Of a DNA stretch of 64,000 bases, positions 25,234 through 32,983 are shown one piece after another. Source of the DNA: Nitrospira sp. (GTDB lineage Bacteria > Nitrospirota > Nitrospiria > Nitrospirales > Nitrospiraceae); NCBI GenBank assembly GCA_031315995.1, contig JALDRG010000007.1:186001-250000 (forward strand), given 5' to 3'. Made by a program: the position numbers and the translations under genes. The notes beneath the pieces were generated by a model, which was not told where the DNA came from, did not search any database, and was given only the letters and a program-made list of their open reading frames with translations. Every line of letters begins with the position of its first letter. Position 1 is the first letter of the stretch.

Positions 25234-26129
25234 GGCGCCTGCTGTACCTGCTGCGGGAGGCGGTCGCGAATGTGTTGACGAATCGAACGACGACAGTCGT
25301 CGCGGTGGCCACCACGGCCTTCACGTTTGCCTGTGTCGGAGTGTTTTTGCTGCTCTACGTCAATTTGAGGGCCCTGGCCTCATCGCTTGAGCAGGACATC
25401 GAGGTCATGGTGTACCTGCAAGATGACTTGACCGAGCAGATGAGACGCGAAATTGAACAACAATTGAAAGCCGACCGAGCGGTCGGATCGTTGACCTTCG
25501 TGTCCAAGGAGCGGGCTTTGGCGGATTTCCAGACTCAGTTTCCGTCCGAATCTCATCTCTTGCAGGGGCTTGGGCAGAACCCCCTACCGGCCTCATTCGT
25601 CATCACGTTTGCCGTGGAGTCTCGCTCATCGGAAGCCATGCGGCGGTGGGCTACTCGCGCCCAGTCAATTTCTGGAGTTACCCAGGTTCAGTACAATCAG
25701 GAATGGGTCGAAGCCTTGGCGGGAATGGTGCGATATATTGAGGTGGCGGCCATCATTGTCGGCGTCATTTTATCGGCCGCGTCGGTGACGATCATCGCGA
25801 ACACCATTCGCTTGGCACTCTATTCGCGGCGGGAAGAAATTGAAATTCTTGGGCTGATCGGAGCCAGTACGACCTTTATCCGTGTCCCCTATCTCCTCGA
25901 AGGGGCGGCGCTTGGCTTGCTTGGCAGCGCTCTCTCGCTGGCGATCTTAAAAGCCGGCTTCGAGTTGTTCCGTCATGAAATTCGATCCGCCAGCCGATTT
26001 CTTGGGGTGGACACGCTGCTGACATTTTTCCCGCTCGACATGTGTTTGGTGCTCGTGGGTGTGGGGCTCTTTCTCGGCTGTGCCGGCAGTTTTCTCTCAC
26101 TGTTACGTTTCGGAGAGGGGCGGGTATGA
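25224..26129 (+). CDS. ftsX: Cell division protein FtsX
   Basis: 301 residues. There is an N-terminal membrane segment (TTVVAVATTAFTFACVGVFLLL), an extracytoplasmic domain of about 100 residues (EVMVYLQDDLTEQMRREIE), then three more membrane segments, with the FtsX-type RREEIEILGLIGAS loop. It is the membrane partner of FtsE and relays to the EnvC-like protein encoded next. The GTG start lies within the end of ftsE. Confidence 0.94.
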   Translation: MFVRRLLYLLREAVANVLTNRTTTVVAVATTAFTFACVGVFLLLYVNLRALASSLEQDIEVMVYLQDDLTEQMRREIEQQLKADRAVGSLTFVSKERALADFQTQFPSESHLLQGLGQNPLPASFVITFAVESRSSEAMRRWATRAQSISGVTQVQYNQEWVEALAGMVRYIEVAAIIVGVILSAASVTIIANTIRLALYSRREEIEILGLIGASTTFIRVPYLLEGAALGLLGSALSLAILKAGFELFRHEIRSASRFLGVDTLLTFFPLDMCLVLVGVGLFLGCAGSFLSLLRFGEGRV

Positions 26130-27316
26130 GCTGGGTTCGATGGGGATGTGTCGTCGTGGGTTTGCAGGTCGCCTTGTGGAGTCTCGCAGACGGTGCCGAG
26201 CGCAAGGATTCGTATGGAGCGAAGATCGAGCAAGAAAAGAAAACGCTGGAAAAGCTTCGTGGCACGATCGTCGAGAAACGTAAAAAGTCGGACGAGGCGG
26301 AAAAAAAACGCGAATCGGTTCTGCAAGGGTTACAGTCGTTGGATGAGCGTCTGGTACGGTACCGGCAAGAACACCAAGACGCCGTCAAAAAACTGAAAAA
26401 AAAGGATTTGGAAATCGAGCAAATGAGCGTGCAACTGAGCCGTCTGTCGGAACGGATTGAAGAGCGACAGGATGCGATCGCCGCCCGCTTACGGGTTCAG
26501 TATATTGAGGGACGGTTTTGGCACCTTAGAACGCTGTTGGCCGCTCGTTCCTCCGGCGACTTTCAGCGGCGGTTCCGGTATCTCTCTGCGGTTACTCAAC
26601 GAGAGTATGAGATCATGGAAATTTACCGGAGAGATGCCGAGCGCATCGCTGAAGTCGAACGGAGTCGAGAAGACGCACGCCAGGGGATCTTGGCCTATAA
26701 GTCCAGTATGGAGGAAAAACTGGCCAAGATTCAGAAACTCAAAAAACAGAAACGAGTGTATCTCGCCAGAATTACTCAAGAAAAAGATTCACATGATCGA
26801 GCCGTGGAGGAGCTGGAGCGTTCTGCTACCCGAGTCGACAGTTTGCTGAAGGAACTGGAAACCAGACGTCGGGCGGCGCTGGCGGCCCGCCCTCCGTCTG
26901 CAGCAGGCGGGCTTCGCGCGTTACGAGGGACTCTTCTCTGGCCGACCGAAGGGCAAGTGGTGTCCTACTTTGGACGGCAGAAGCATCCGACCTTTAATAC
27001 CTATATTCAGCGAAAAGGGATTGAGATTCGCGCTGCGGAAGGGAGTAATATACGGTCGGTGCTTGCCGGCCAGGTTGTCTATGCAGACTGGTTGAAAGGC
27101 TACGGACTCGTTATAATCATGGACCATGCCAATGGGGTCTTTTCGCTGTATGCCCATGCGTCAAAAATCTTGACGTCGGTGGGGGCCAGGATTGAAGCCG
27201 GGGACACGATCGGTGAAACCGGCGACACGGGCATGACGGGTGAGAATACGCTCTATTTTGAGCTGCGCGAGGGGGCTGAACCGGTGGATCCCTTGGTGTG
27301 GTTATCAAAACGGTAG
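26126..27316 (+). CDS. envC: Murein hydrolase activator EnvC-like protein
   Basis: 396 residues. A signal peptide is followed by long coiled coils (about residues 28-250) and a C-terminal LytM (M23) domain. The LytM domain is degenerate, as in EnvC: the metal-binding HxxxD is replaced by RKGIEIRA, while GQVVYADWLKGYGLVIIMDHANG and TLYFELREG are kept. It should not cut peptidoglycan itself but activate amidases under FtsEX control. ATG 26126 overlaps the ftsX stop. Confidence 0.9.
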   Translation: MSWVRWGCVVVGLQVALWSLADGAERKDSYGAKIEQEKKTLEKLRGTIVEKRKKSDEAEKKRESVLQGLQSLDERLVRYRQEHQDAVKKLKKKDLEIEQMSVQLSRLSERIEERQDAIAARLRVQYIEGRFWHLRTLLAARSSGDFQRRFRYLSAVTQREYEIMEIYRRDAERIAEVERSREDARQGILAYKSSMEEKLAKIQKLKKQKRVYLARITQEKDSHDRAVEELERSATRVDSLLKELETRRRAALAARPPSAAGGLRALRGTLLWPTEGQVVSYFGRQKHPTFNTYIQRKGIEIRAAEGSNIRSVLAGQVVYADWLKGYGLVIIMDHANGVFSLYAHASKILTSVGARIEAGDTIGETGDTGMTGENTLYFELREGAEPVDPLVWLSKR

Positions 27317-27342
27317 GCCTCGGGAAGGAAGGAACCCACGTT

Positions 27343-28692
27343 ATGGAAGAGCGGCGGAGCCGACGGTGGTTATATCTGTTGCTGATGGTGACGGTAGCCC
27401 TTGGAATCGGCATTGTGCTGGAGAAGGGATTGGAGCGGACCGGCCACGCATCTGAGGCGTATGAGGAGTTGCGGACCTTTTCCGAGGTCTTGACACAGGT
27501 GCAAAAGCTCTATGTTGACGATACGAAGGTGAAGGACCTCGTGCAGGGCGCGATTCGTGGGATGCTTTCAACCCTGGATCCCCATTCGGCCTACATGACG
27601 CCTGACATGTATAAAGAAATGCAGGTCGAGACAAAAGGCGAGTTTGGTGGGGTTGGGATTCAAATTGGCGTGAAAGAGAATCGGTTGGCCGTCATCTCCC
27701 CGATCGAGGGAACGCCTGCCTATCGGGCGGGTATCAAAGCCGGCGATTTCATTACCAAGGTGAACGATGAGCCCACGAAAGACTTGACGCTGATGGATGC
27801 GGTGCAGAAAATGCGCGGCCCGAAAGGCACCAAGGTGAATCTCACCATCCAGCGCGACGGTGCGGCGGACCCACTGGCGTTTTCGCTGGTGCGGGACACT
27901 ATCAAAATTGAAAGCGTGAAGTTCAAAGTGCTCGATAACACGATTGGCTATGTGCGCTTGACGCAGTTCCAGGAAGCCACGGGACGAGACCTGACCCGGG
28001 CGCTCAAGCAATTCAAGGAGCAGAAGGTTCAGGGCACGATTCTCGACTTGCGGAACAATCCTGGCGGTCTGTTGACGGCGGCTGTGGACGTGTCGGAACA
28101 GTTCGTTGGGAACGGGAAGCTGATCGTCTATACGAAGGGCCGTGAGGGAAAGAAGGATGAGTGGTTCTCCAAGACGAAGGAGACGCTGGAAGATTCCCCA
28201 ATGATCATCCTGGTGAACGAAGGGTCCGCCAGCGCATCGGAGATTGTCGCCGGTGCCTTGCAAGATTGGGGAAGGGCCGTCATTGTCGGGACCACCTCAT
28301 TCGGGAAGGGGTCCGTGCAGACGATTTTGCCGCTCGGCGACGGCTCGGGACTCCGTCTCACGACCGCCAAGTACTACACCCCGAAGGGTCGTTCCATCCA
28401 GTCGACCGGTATCACCCCGGACATCGTGGTGAAACTGCAGGCACAGACGGTCGCTAAGGCGGGCGACAAAGATGGAAAAGAGTCTGAGCCAAAGACGGCC
28501 AAAGCGCCTGCGGCGACAAAAGATCCGTCGCCTTCGTCAAAACCTGGGGAAGAGCCTCCGCACAAGAACGGAGCGGTGTCGGTAGGCGATGCGGCCGGGG
28601 ACATCTCGGTCGAGGACGACGTTCAACTTCAAAAGGCCGTTGAACTGCTGAAAACGTGGAAGATCTTTAAGGATCTGCGTCCGGCGGCATAA
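27343..28692 (+). CDS. ctpA: C-terminal processing peptidase (S41), CtpA-type
   Basis: 449 residues. A single N-terminal membrane anchor (LYLLLMVTVALGIGIVL), a PDZ domain (EFGGVGIQIGVKENRLAVIS to MRGPKGTKVNLTI) and the S41 protease core. The catalytic Ser is in NEGSASASEIVAGAL and the Lys in SFGKGSVQT. The C-terminal 70 residues are a low-complexity Lys/Ala/Pro linker and a helix. It trims periplasmic proteins. ATG 27343 has GGAAGGA upstream. It follows envC closely, a common order after ftsEX. Confidence 0.92.
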   Translation: MEERRSRRWLYLLLMVTVALGIGIVLEKGLERTGHASEAYEELRTFSEVLTQVQKLYVDDTKVKDLVQGAIRGMLSTLDPHSAYMTPDMYKEMQVETKGEFGGVGIQIGVKENRLAVISPIEGTPAYRAGIKAGDFITKVNDEPTKDLTLMDAVQKMRGPKGTKVNLTIQRDGAADPLAFSLVRDTIKIESVKFKVLDNTIGYVRLTQFQEATGRDLTRALKQFKEQKVQGTILDLRNNPGGLLTAAVDVSEQFVGNGKLIVYTKGREGKKDEWFSKTKETLEDSPMIILVNEGSASASEIVAGALQDWGRAVIVGTTSFGKGSVQTILPLGDGSGLRLTTAKYYTPKGRSIQSTGITPDIVVKLQAQTVAKAGDKDGKESEPKTAKAPAATKDPSPSSKPGEEPPHKNGAVSVGDAAGDISVEDDVQLQKAVELLKTWKIFKDLRPAA

Positions 28693-29191
28693 CCGATGGG
28701 GACTCTTCGGCTCGTCGGCGGATTGCGGCGAGCAGTGCTTCTTCCGACCCGGAAAAGCCTGGTTGCGTCCTGAGTAGATGTGACGCAACCAGGCTTTCCA
28801 GATCGGGCAAGGTGCGGATGTTCAGACGGAAATATAAGTAACTCACCAGCGCATCGGAGAGGCCAGGCAAAGAGGCCCAGCCGGCCACTTCCACCGGCAA
28901 GGGGGTCTTCAATTCTTCGTAGGCGTGAATCGTCCCCGTTGCGAGAAACTCTTCAATCTTTTTCGCCAAGTCCCGCCCGATTCCCGGAAGCTCCTGCAGG
29001 TGATGCCGAGCGGCCAGCTCAGCCAGATTGCCCGTAATCGTCAGAATCGAGTCGGCCGCCTTGCGGTACGCGCGCACACGGTAGGGGTTGGCACGCTGGG
29101 CCGCCAACAGGTTGGCCATTGCGCGAAAGATCTGGGCAAGTTGATGTGTACGGTCATCCATCGTCGTGCGCGAGTCGAGTTGCATGGACAT
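28667..29191 (-). CDS. Helix-hairpin-helix protein related to DNA polymerase X N-terminal domain
   Basis: About 174 residues. The helix-hairpin-helix motif LQELPGIGRDLAKKIEEFL sits in an 8-kDa-type domain (QLAQIFRAMANLLAAQRANPYRVRAYRKAAD) as at the N-terminus of family X polymerases. The polymerase and PHP domains are absent, so it is a stand-alone DNA-binding module. Start uncertain among ATG 29191, 29185 and 29161, none with a good ribosome binding site. Its 3' end overlaps the convergent ctpA gene by 26 bp. Confidence 0.75.
   Translation of the reverse strand: MSMQLDSRTTMDDRTHQLAQIFRAMANLLAAQRANPYRVRAYRKAADSILTITGNLAELAARHHLQELPGIGRDLAKKIEEFLATGTIHAYEELKTPLPVEVAGWASLPGLSDALVSYLYFRLNIRTLPDLESLVASHLLRTQPGFSGSEEALLAAIRRRAEESPSVMPPDADP
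28754..28797. terminator. Long inverted repeat after ctpA
   Basis: AAAGCCTGGTTGCGTC (28754-28769) and its exact complement (28782-28797) enclose a 12-nt loop, with GG/CC extending the stem beyond one bulged A. It lies 62 bp past the ctpA stop but inside the coding region of the helix-hairpin-helix gene. It could end ctpA transcription; the T-run is short (TTT on +, TTTT on -). Confidence 0.45.
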
Positions 29192-29237
29192 TGTGCGAGT
29201 ATTGAGGCGTAAACGGCAAGGCCTTGCCACGGCTTGG

Positions 29238-29267
29238 TTGACAACCAGTTTTCCCGTTTCATAGGAT
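29238..29267 (+). promoter_or_regulatory. Sigma-70-type promoter of the thi genes
   Basis: TTGACA (29238-29243), an 18-bp spacer and TAGGAT (29262-29267), about 25 bp before the thiS start. I see no TPP riboswitch here. Confidence 0.5.
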
Positions 29268-29292
29268 GATCCGGAACAGTTGAGGTGCTGCG

Positions 29293-29499
29293 GTGTTTAT
29301 TCAGGTGAATGGTGAATCTCGTGGAATCGGCGAAGGGCAGACAGTCGCGGCCTTGTTGCAGGAGTTGGATATTCGCGCTGATCGCGTCGCCGTCGAATTG
29401 AATTTGGAGATTCTGGATCGGAAGGATTTCGAGACCCGCAGCCTCTGCGAGGGAGATCGGGTTGAGATATTGAGCTTCATTGGCGGCGGAGCGGAGTAA
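29293..29499 (+). CDS. thiS: Sulfur carrier protein ThiS
   Basis: 68 residues of the ubiquitin-like beta-grasp fold ([25 protein letters not shown]...). The family ends in Gly-Gly, where the thiocarboxylate forms and donates sulfur to the thiazole. Here the end is FIGGGAE, so two residues follow the glycines. The start is GTG 29293 with GAGGTG 6 bp upstream. thiG follows after 8 bp. Confidence 0.9.
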   Translation: MFIQVNGESRGIGEGQTVAALLQELDIRADRVAVELNLEILDRKDFETRSLCEGDRVEILSFIGGGAE

Positions 29500-29507
29500 C
29501 CCCATTT

Positions 29508-30287
29508 ATGGATACGATCAACGATCGGTTAGTGATTGCGGGCCGGGAGTTTAAGTCTCGTCTGTGGGTCGGCACCGGCAAATATAAAGATTTTGTGGAG
29601 ACTAAAAAGGCGATCGATGCCTCCGGAGCGGATGTCGTGACCGTGGCGGTGCGTCGTGTGAACATTACGGATCGCTCGAAGGATAATCTCCTGGATTATC
29701 TCGATCCGAAGAAATACATCATTTTGCCGAACACGGCCGGCTGTTACACCGTCGAGGATGCGGTCCGATATGCTCGGTTGGCGCGTGCGGCCGGCGTGTC
29801 CGATCTGGTCAAGCTGGAAGTGCTGGGCGACGAAAAGACGCTGTTCCCAGACACGGCAGGATTGATCGAAGCGGCCAAGATTCTTATCAAAGAAGGGTTC
29901 ATTGTGCTGCCCTATACGAACGACGATCCGATCGTCGCCAAGAAGCTGGTGGATATCGGTTGCCCGGCCGTGATGCCGCTGGCCGCTCCAATCGGCTCCG
30001 GCCTCGGAATCCGCAACCCGTACAATCTTAAGATCATCATGGAAACGGTCAAGGTGCCGATCATTGTCGATGCCGGTGTCGGAACGGCGTCCGATGCCGC
30101 GCTGGCGATGGAATATGGTGCGGATGCAGTCTTGATGAATACTGCCATTGCCGGTGCGCAGGATCCTCTCGCGATGGCCGAAGCTATGAAGTATGCCGTC
30201 TGGGCCGGCCGACTGGCCTATAAAGCCGGACGTATCCCGCGGAAACTCTACGCAACCGCGAGCAGCCCGATTGAGGGCATGCTGTAA
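29508..30287 (+). CDS. thiG: Thiazole synthase ThiG
   Basis: 259 residues of the TIM-barrel family. [11 protein letters not shown] at the N-terminus, [15 protein letters not shown] (catalytic Lys region), [10 protein letters not shown] and [31 protein letters not shown] identify ThiG. It builds the thiazole phosphate from deoxyxylulose phosphate, ThiS thiocarboxylate and dehydroglycine. The glycine oxidase or ThiH that supplies dehydroglycine is not in this window. Confidence 0.96.
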   Translation: MDTINDRLVIAGREFKSRLWVGTGKYKDFVETKKAIDASGADVVTVAVRRVNITDRSKDNLLDYLDPKKYIILPNTAGCYTVEDAVRYARLARAAGVSDLVKLEVLGDEKTLFPDTAGLIEAAKILIKEGFIVLPYTNDDPIVAKKLVDIGCPAVMPLAAPIGSGLGIRNPYNLKIIMETVKVPIIVDAGVGTASDAALAMEYGADAVLMNTAIAGAQDPLAMAEAMKYAVWAGRLAYKAGRIPRKLYATASSPIEGML

Positions 30288-30415
30288 GTCCTCCTGAATA
30301 ACGCATCCTGAGTGTGGCCGGCGGGACTGAGAGTACACGTCAGTGATGCACGAGAGGCCATCATTCGAGACATCGCAGCCAGCCGGCATCATCCATCATC
30401 CAGAACATTTCCGGA

Positions 30416-31042
30416 ATGCCCTCCGTCGACTTCCGTCTGTATTTAGTCACTGATCGTCACCAGACCGCCGGGCGGCCGCTGCTCTCGGTGGTCGGACGAG
30501 CTGTGCGCGCCGGTGTGCGCGCGGTCCAGTTGCGTGAACGCGATCTTCCGATCCGTGGGCTGCTCGCGCTGGCGAGGGACCTGCAGCGTGAGTTGCCGGA
30601 CACCAAATTGTTGATCAATGACCGCGTCGATGTGGCGCTGGGATTGCCCTGCCAGGGAGCGCATCTGCGGGAGAGCAGTTTGCCCGCCTCGGTGGTGCGA
30701 GGGCTGTTGGCGCCCTCGCAGTTGATGGGACTTTCTGTCCATTCCATCGAGGGTGCGGTTTCTGCAGAACGCCAAGGCGCGGATTTTTTGGTGCTCGGCC
30801 CGATTTATGACACGCCTTCGAAGCGTGAATTCGGGCCGCCGCTTGGTCTGCGGATACTGGAACAGGCCGCGCGCACTGTGACTATTCCGATTTTTGCTAT
30901 CGGTGGAATCACCGCCGTACGTGCGCGCGAGGTGCGACAAGCGGGAGGATTCGGGGTCGCGGTGTTGTCCGCCATCTTGAGCGCGTCGAATGTCGAACAG
31001 GCAACCGAAGAACTGCTTGCCGCGATGGAAATCGAACCCTGA
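30416..31042 (+). CDS. thiE: Thiamine-phosphate synthase ThiE
   Basis: 208 residues of the TMP synthase/TenI family: LYLVTDRH, GVRAVQLRERDLP, LLINDRVDVALGLPCQGAHL, GADFLVLGPIYDTPSK and PIFAIGGITAVRAREV. It joins the pyrimidine and thiazole parts of thiamine. TenI is a close relative, but the VQLRE and GPIYDTPSK motifs fit ThiE. It follows thiG by 128 bp. Confidence 0.9.
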   Translation: MPSVDFRLYLVTDRHQTAGRPLLSVVGRAVRAGVRAVQLRERDLPIRGLLALARDLQRELPDTKLLINDRVDVALGLPCQGAHLRESSLPASVVRGLLAPSQLMGLSVHSIEGAVSAERQGADFLVLGPIYDTPSKREFGPPLGLRILEQAARTVTIPIFAIGGITAVRAREVRQAGGFGVAVLSAILSASNVEQATEELLAAMEIEP

Positions 31043-31068
31043 CGACGTCTCTGACTGTGGGGTTTCAT

Positions 31069-31084
31069 ATTGTGGTGTCACAAT
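31069..31084. promoter_or_regulatory. CRP/FNR-like palindrome upstream of the proteasome operon
   Basis: ATTGTG-GTGT-CACAAT, a perfect inverted repeat. TTGTG-N4-CACAA has the 5-4-5 spacing of CRP/FNR family sites. Its centre is about 70 bp before the predicted start of transcription, a typical class I activator position. Confidence 0.45.
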
Positions 31085-31111
31085 GCACGGATGTGCCGAT
31101 GGCCGCTACCA

Positions 31112-31140
31112 TTGACCACCCCATATGTGGATGATAGAAT
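31112..31140 (+). promoter_or_regulatory. Sigma-70-type promoter of the proteasome operon
   Basis: TTGACC (31112-31117), a 17-bp spacer and TAGAAT (31135-31140). Transcription should start near 31147, giving a leader of about 54 nt before the ATPase gene. Confidence 0.65.
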
Positions 31141-31200
31141 CCGAAAAAGAAGAGATGACCGTCACTGACAGGGATTTCAATCGATCCGACGAGTGGGGCG

Positions 31201-32970
31201 ATGGCCGAATCAAAAGGGAGTTCAGGCCGACTCCGGTCCTTCCGTGATTCCGTCAAGCGCCTCACTCAGTCACTTTCTGACGGAGAGGGAGTCGTGACGC
31301 ACAAGAACGACGAACATACGCGCGAGGTTGAAAAACTTCGCATCCAAATTCAGTCCATGGAGGAGGAGATTCGGCGGCTCTACCAATCACGCTACCAGCT
31401 CGAACAAACGACGAAACAGAACGAAAAACTCGTCGCAACTCTCCAAGAAGCCAAATCTCAAATCGAAGCGTTGCGGGCCGAAGTCGAAAAATTGACGGCT
31501 CCGCCCTCGACTTACGGCATTTTTTCAAGCCTGGATACCGATGGCACCGGGAATGTCTACGTGTCCGGTCGCAAGATGAAGGTGAGTCTCCATCCCTCCA
31601 TCAAAGCGAAGCAGCTTCGCAAAGGGCAAGAAGTTATTCTCAACGAAGCATTGAATGTCATTGAGGTGCGTGGGTTCGATGTGCAGGGCGAGGTCGTGCG
31701 CTTAAAGGATGTTTTGGACGGGAATCGAGCATTGGTCACCTTGCATTTCGATGAGGAAAAAGTGGCCGAGCTCGGCGAACCATTGCTGAGCGAGCGCCTC
31801 AGCGTCGGCGACCATCTGTTGTACGATCCGCGCTCGGGCTGCGTCATCGAAAAGCTGCCGAAGTCGGAGGCCGAAGAACTGGTGCTCGAAGAAGTGCCGG
31901 ATGTGGACTACGAGCATATCGGGGGCCTCCAGCGGGAAATCGAGCAGGTGCGTGACGCGGTCGAGCTCCCGTTTCTCTATCCGCACATTTTTTCGAACTA
32001 CAAACTGAGCGCTCCGAAGGGTGTCCTGCTTTACGGCCCGCCGGGATGCGGCAAGACCTTGATCGCCAAGGCCGTAGCGAGTTCAATCGCCAAAAAACTC
32101 GGTCATTTAAAGGATAAACAGCTGCGCAGCTACTTTCTTCACGTGAAGGGCCCTGAACTGCTGAATAAGTATGTCGGTGAGTCGGAGCGGCAGGTGCGCG
32201 AGGTGTTTAAGAAGGCCAAGGAGCGGGCCGACGACGGCCATCCGGTGATCGTGTTTTTCGACGAAATGGACGCGTTGTTCCGCACGCGCGGCACCGGCAT
32301 CTCCTCGGACATTGAGTCGACCATCGTGCCGCAGTTCTTGTCTGAGATCGACGGTGTGGAGCGCCTGACCAACGTCATCGTCATCGGTGCCAGCAACCGG
32401 CAAGATTTGATCGATCCGGCCGTCCTGCGCGCGGGTCGCTTGGATGTGAAGGTGAAAGTCGGTCGTCCCGATGCCACGGCGGCTCGGGATATTTTCTCCA
32501 AATATGTCTCGGCCGATCTGCCGTTTGCTGAGGACGATCTGAAGCGACATGGCGGAGATGCCCGCGCACTCGTCGAGTCCCTCATGAATATGACGGTCGA
32601 TGCCATGTATGCGACGACGGATGAAAATAAGTTCATCGAAGTCACGTATGCGAACGGCGAGAAGGAAGTGCTGTACTTCAAGGACTTTGCCAGCGGCGCC
32701 TTAATCGAGGGCATCGTGTCGCGCGCGAAGAAGTTCGCCGTGAAGCGGGCGATTGCTCAAGAGGGAACCGGCCTGCGGGCCGAGGATCTGATCCGAGCGA
32801 TCCGTGAAGAATTCAAAGAGCACGAAGACTTGCCCAACACGACCAATCCCGACGATTGGGCGAAGGTCGCCGGCAAAAAGGGCGAGAAGATTGTGCATCT
32901 TCGGACGATCAGCGGCGGGCTGGCCGAGGCGCGCCAAATTGAAACAGTCAACACCGGGCACTACCTGTAG
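31201..32970 (+). CDS. mpa: Proteasome-associated ATPase ARC/Mpa
   Basis: 589 residues. The N-terminal coiled coil (about 30-95), which in Mpa recruits Pup-tagged proteins, is followed by OB-fold domains (about 98-235) and an AAA+ module with Walker A GPPGCGKTLIAKA and Walker B VIVFFDEMDALF. The C-terminus is GHYL, close to the GQYL/HbYX tail that docks into the 20S alpha ring. It forms a hexamer that unfolds substrates into PrcAB. It is the first gene of the operon and ends 13 bp before dop. Confidence 0.95.
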   Translation: MAESKGSSGRLRSFRDSVKRLTQSLSDGEGVVTHKNDEHTREVEKLRIQIQSMEEEIRRLYQSRYQLEQTTKQNEKLVATLQEAKSQIEALRAEVEKLTAPPSTYGIFSSLDTDGTGNVYVSGRKMKVSLHPSIKAKQLRKGQEVILNEALNVIEVRGFDVQGEVVRLKDVLDGNRALVTLHFDEEKVAELGEPLLSERLSVGDHLLYDPRSGCVIEKLPKSEAEELVLEEVPDVDYEHIGGLQREIEQVRDAVELPFLYPHIFSNYKLSAPKGVLLYGPPGCGKTLIAKAVASSIAKKLGHLKDKQLRSYFLHVKGPELLNKYVGESERQVREVFKKAKERADDGHPVIVFFDEMDALFRTRGTGISSDIESTIVPQFLSEIDGVERLTNVIVIGASNRQDLIDPAVLRAGRLDVKVKVGRPDATAARDIFSKYVSADLPFAEDDLKRHGGDARALVESLMNMTVDAMYATTDENKFIEVTYANGEKEVLYFKDFASGALIEGIVSRAKKFAVKRAIAQEGTGLRAEDLIRAIREEFKEHEDLPNTTNPDDWAKVAGKKGEKIVHLRTISGGLAEARQIETVNTGHYL

Positions 32971-32983
32971 CGCGCGATATTTC

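Noticed and set aside
26126..27316. Reading the EnvC-like protein as an active M23 peptidase
   Set aside because: The HxxxD zinc motif is absent, as in EnvC, so it is better seen as an amidase activator.
30326..30360. Possible TPP riboswitch before thiE (contains CTGAGAGTAC)
   Set aside because: The CTGAGA part of a thi-box is present, but the second conserved half with its TAATGCCAGCG-like sequence is missing and the element lies between thiG and thiE rather than before thiS.
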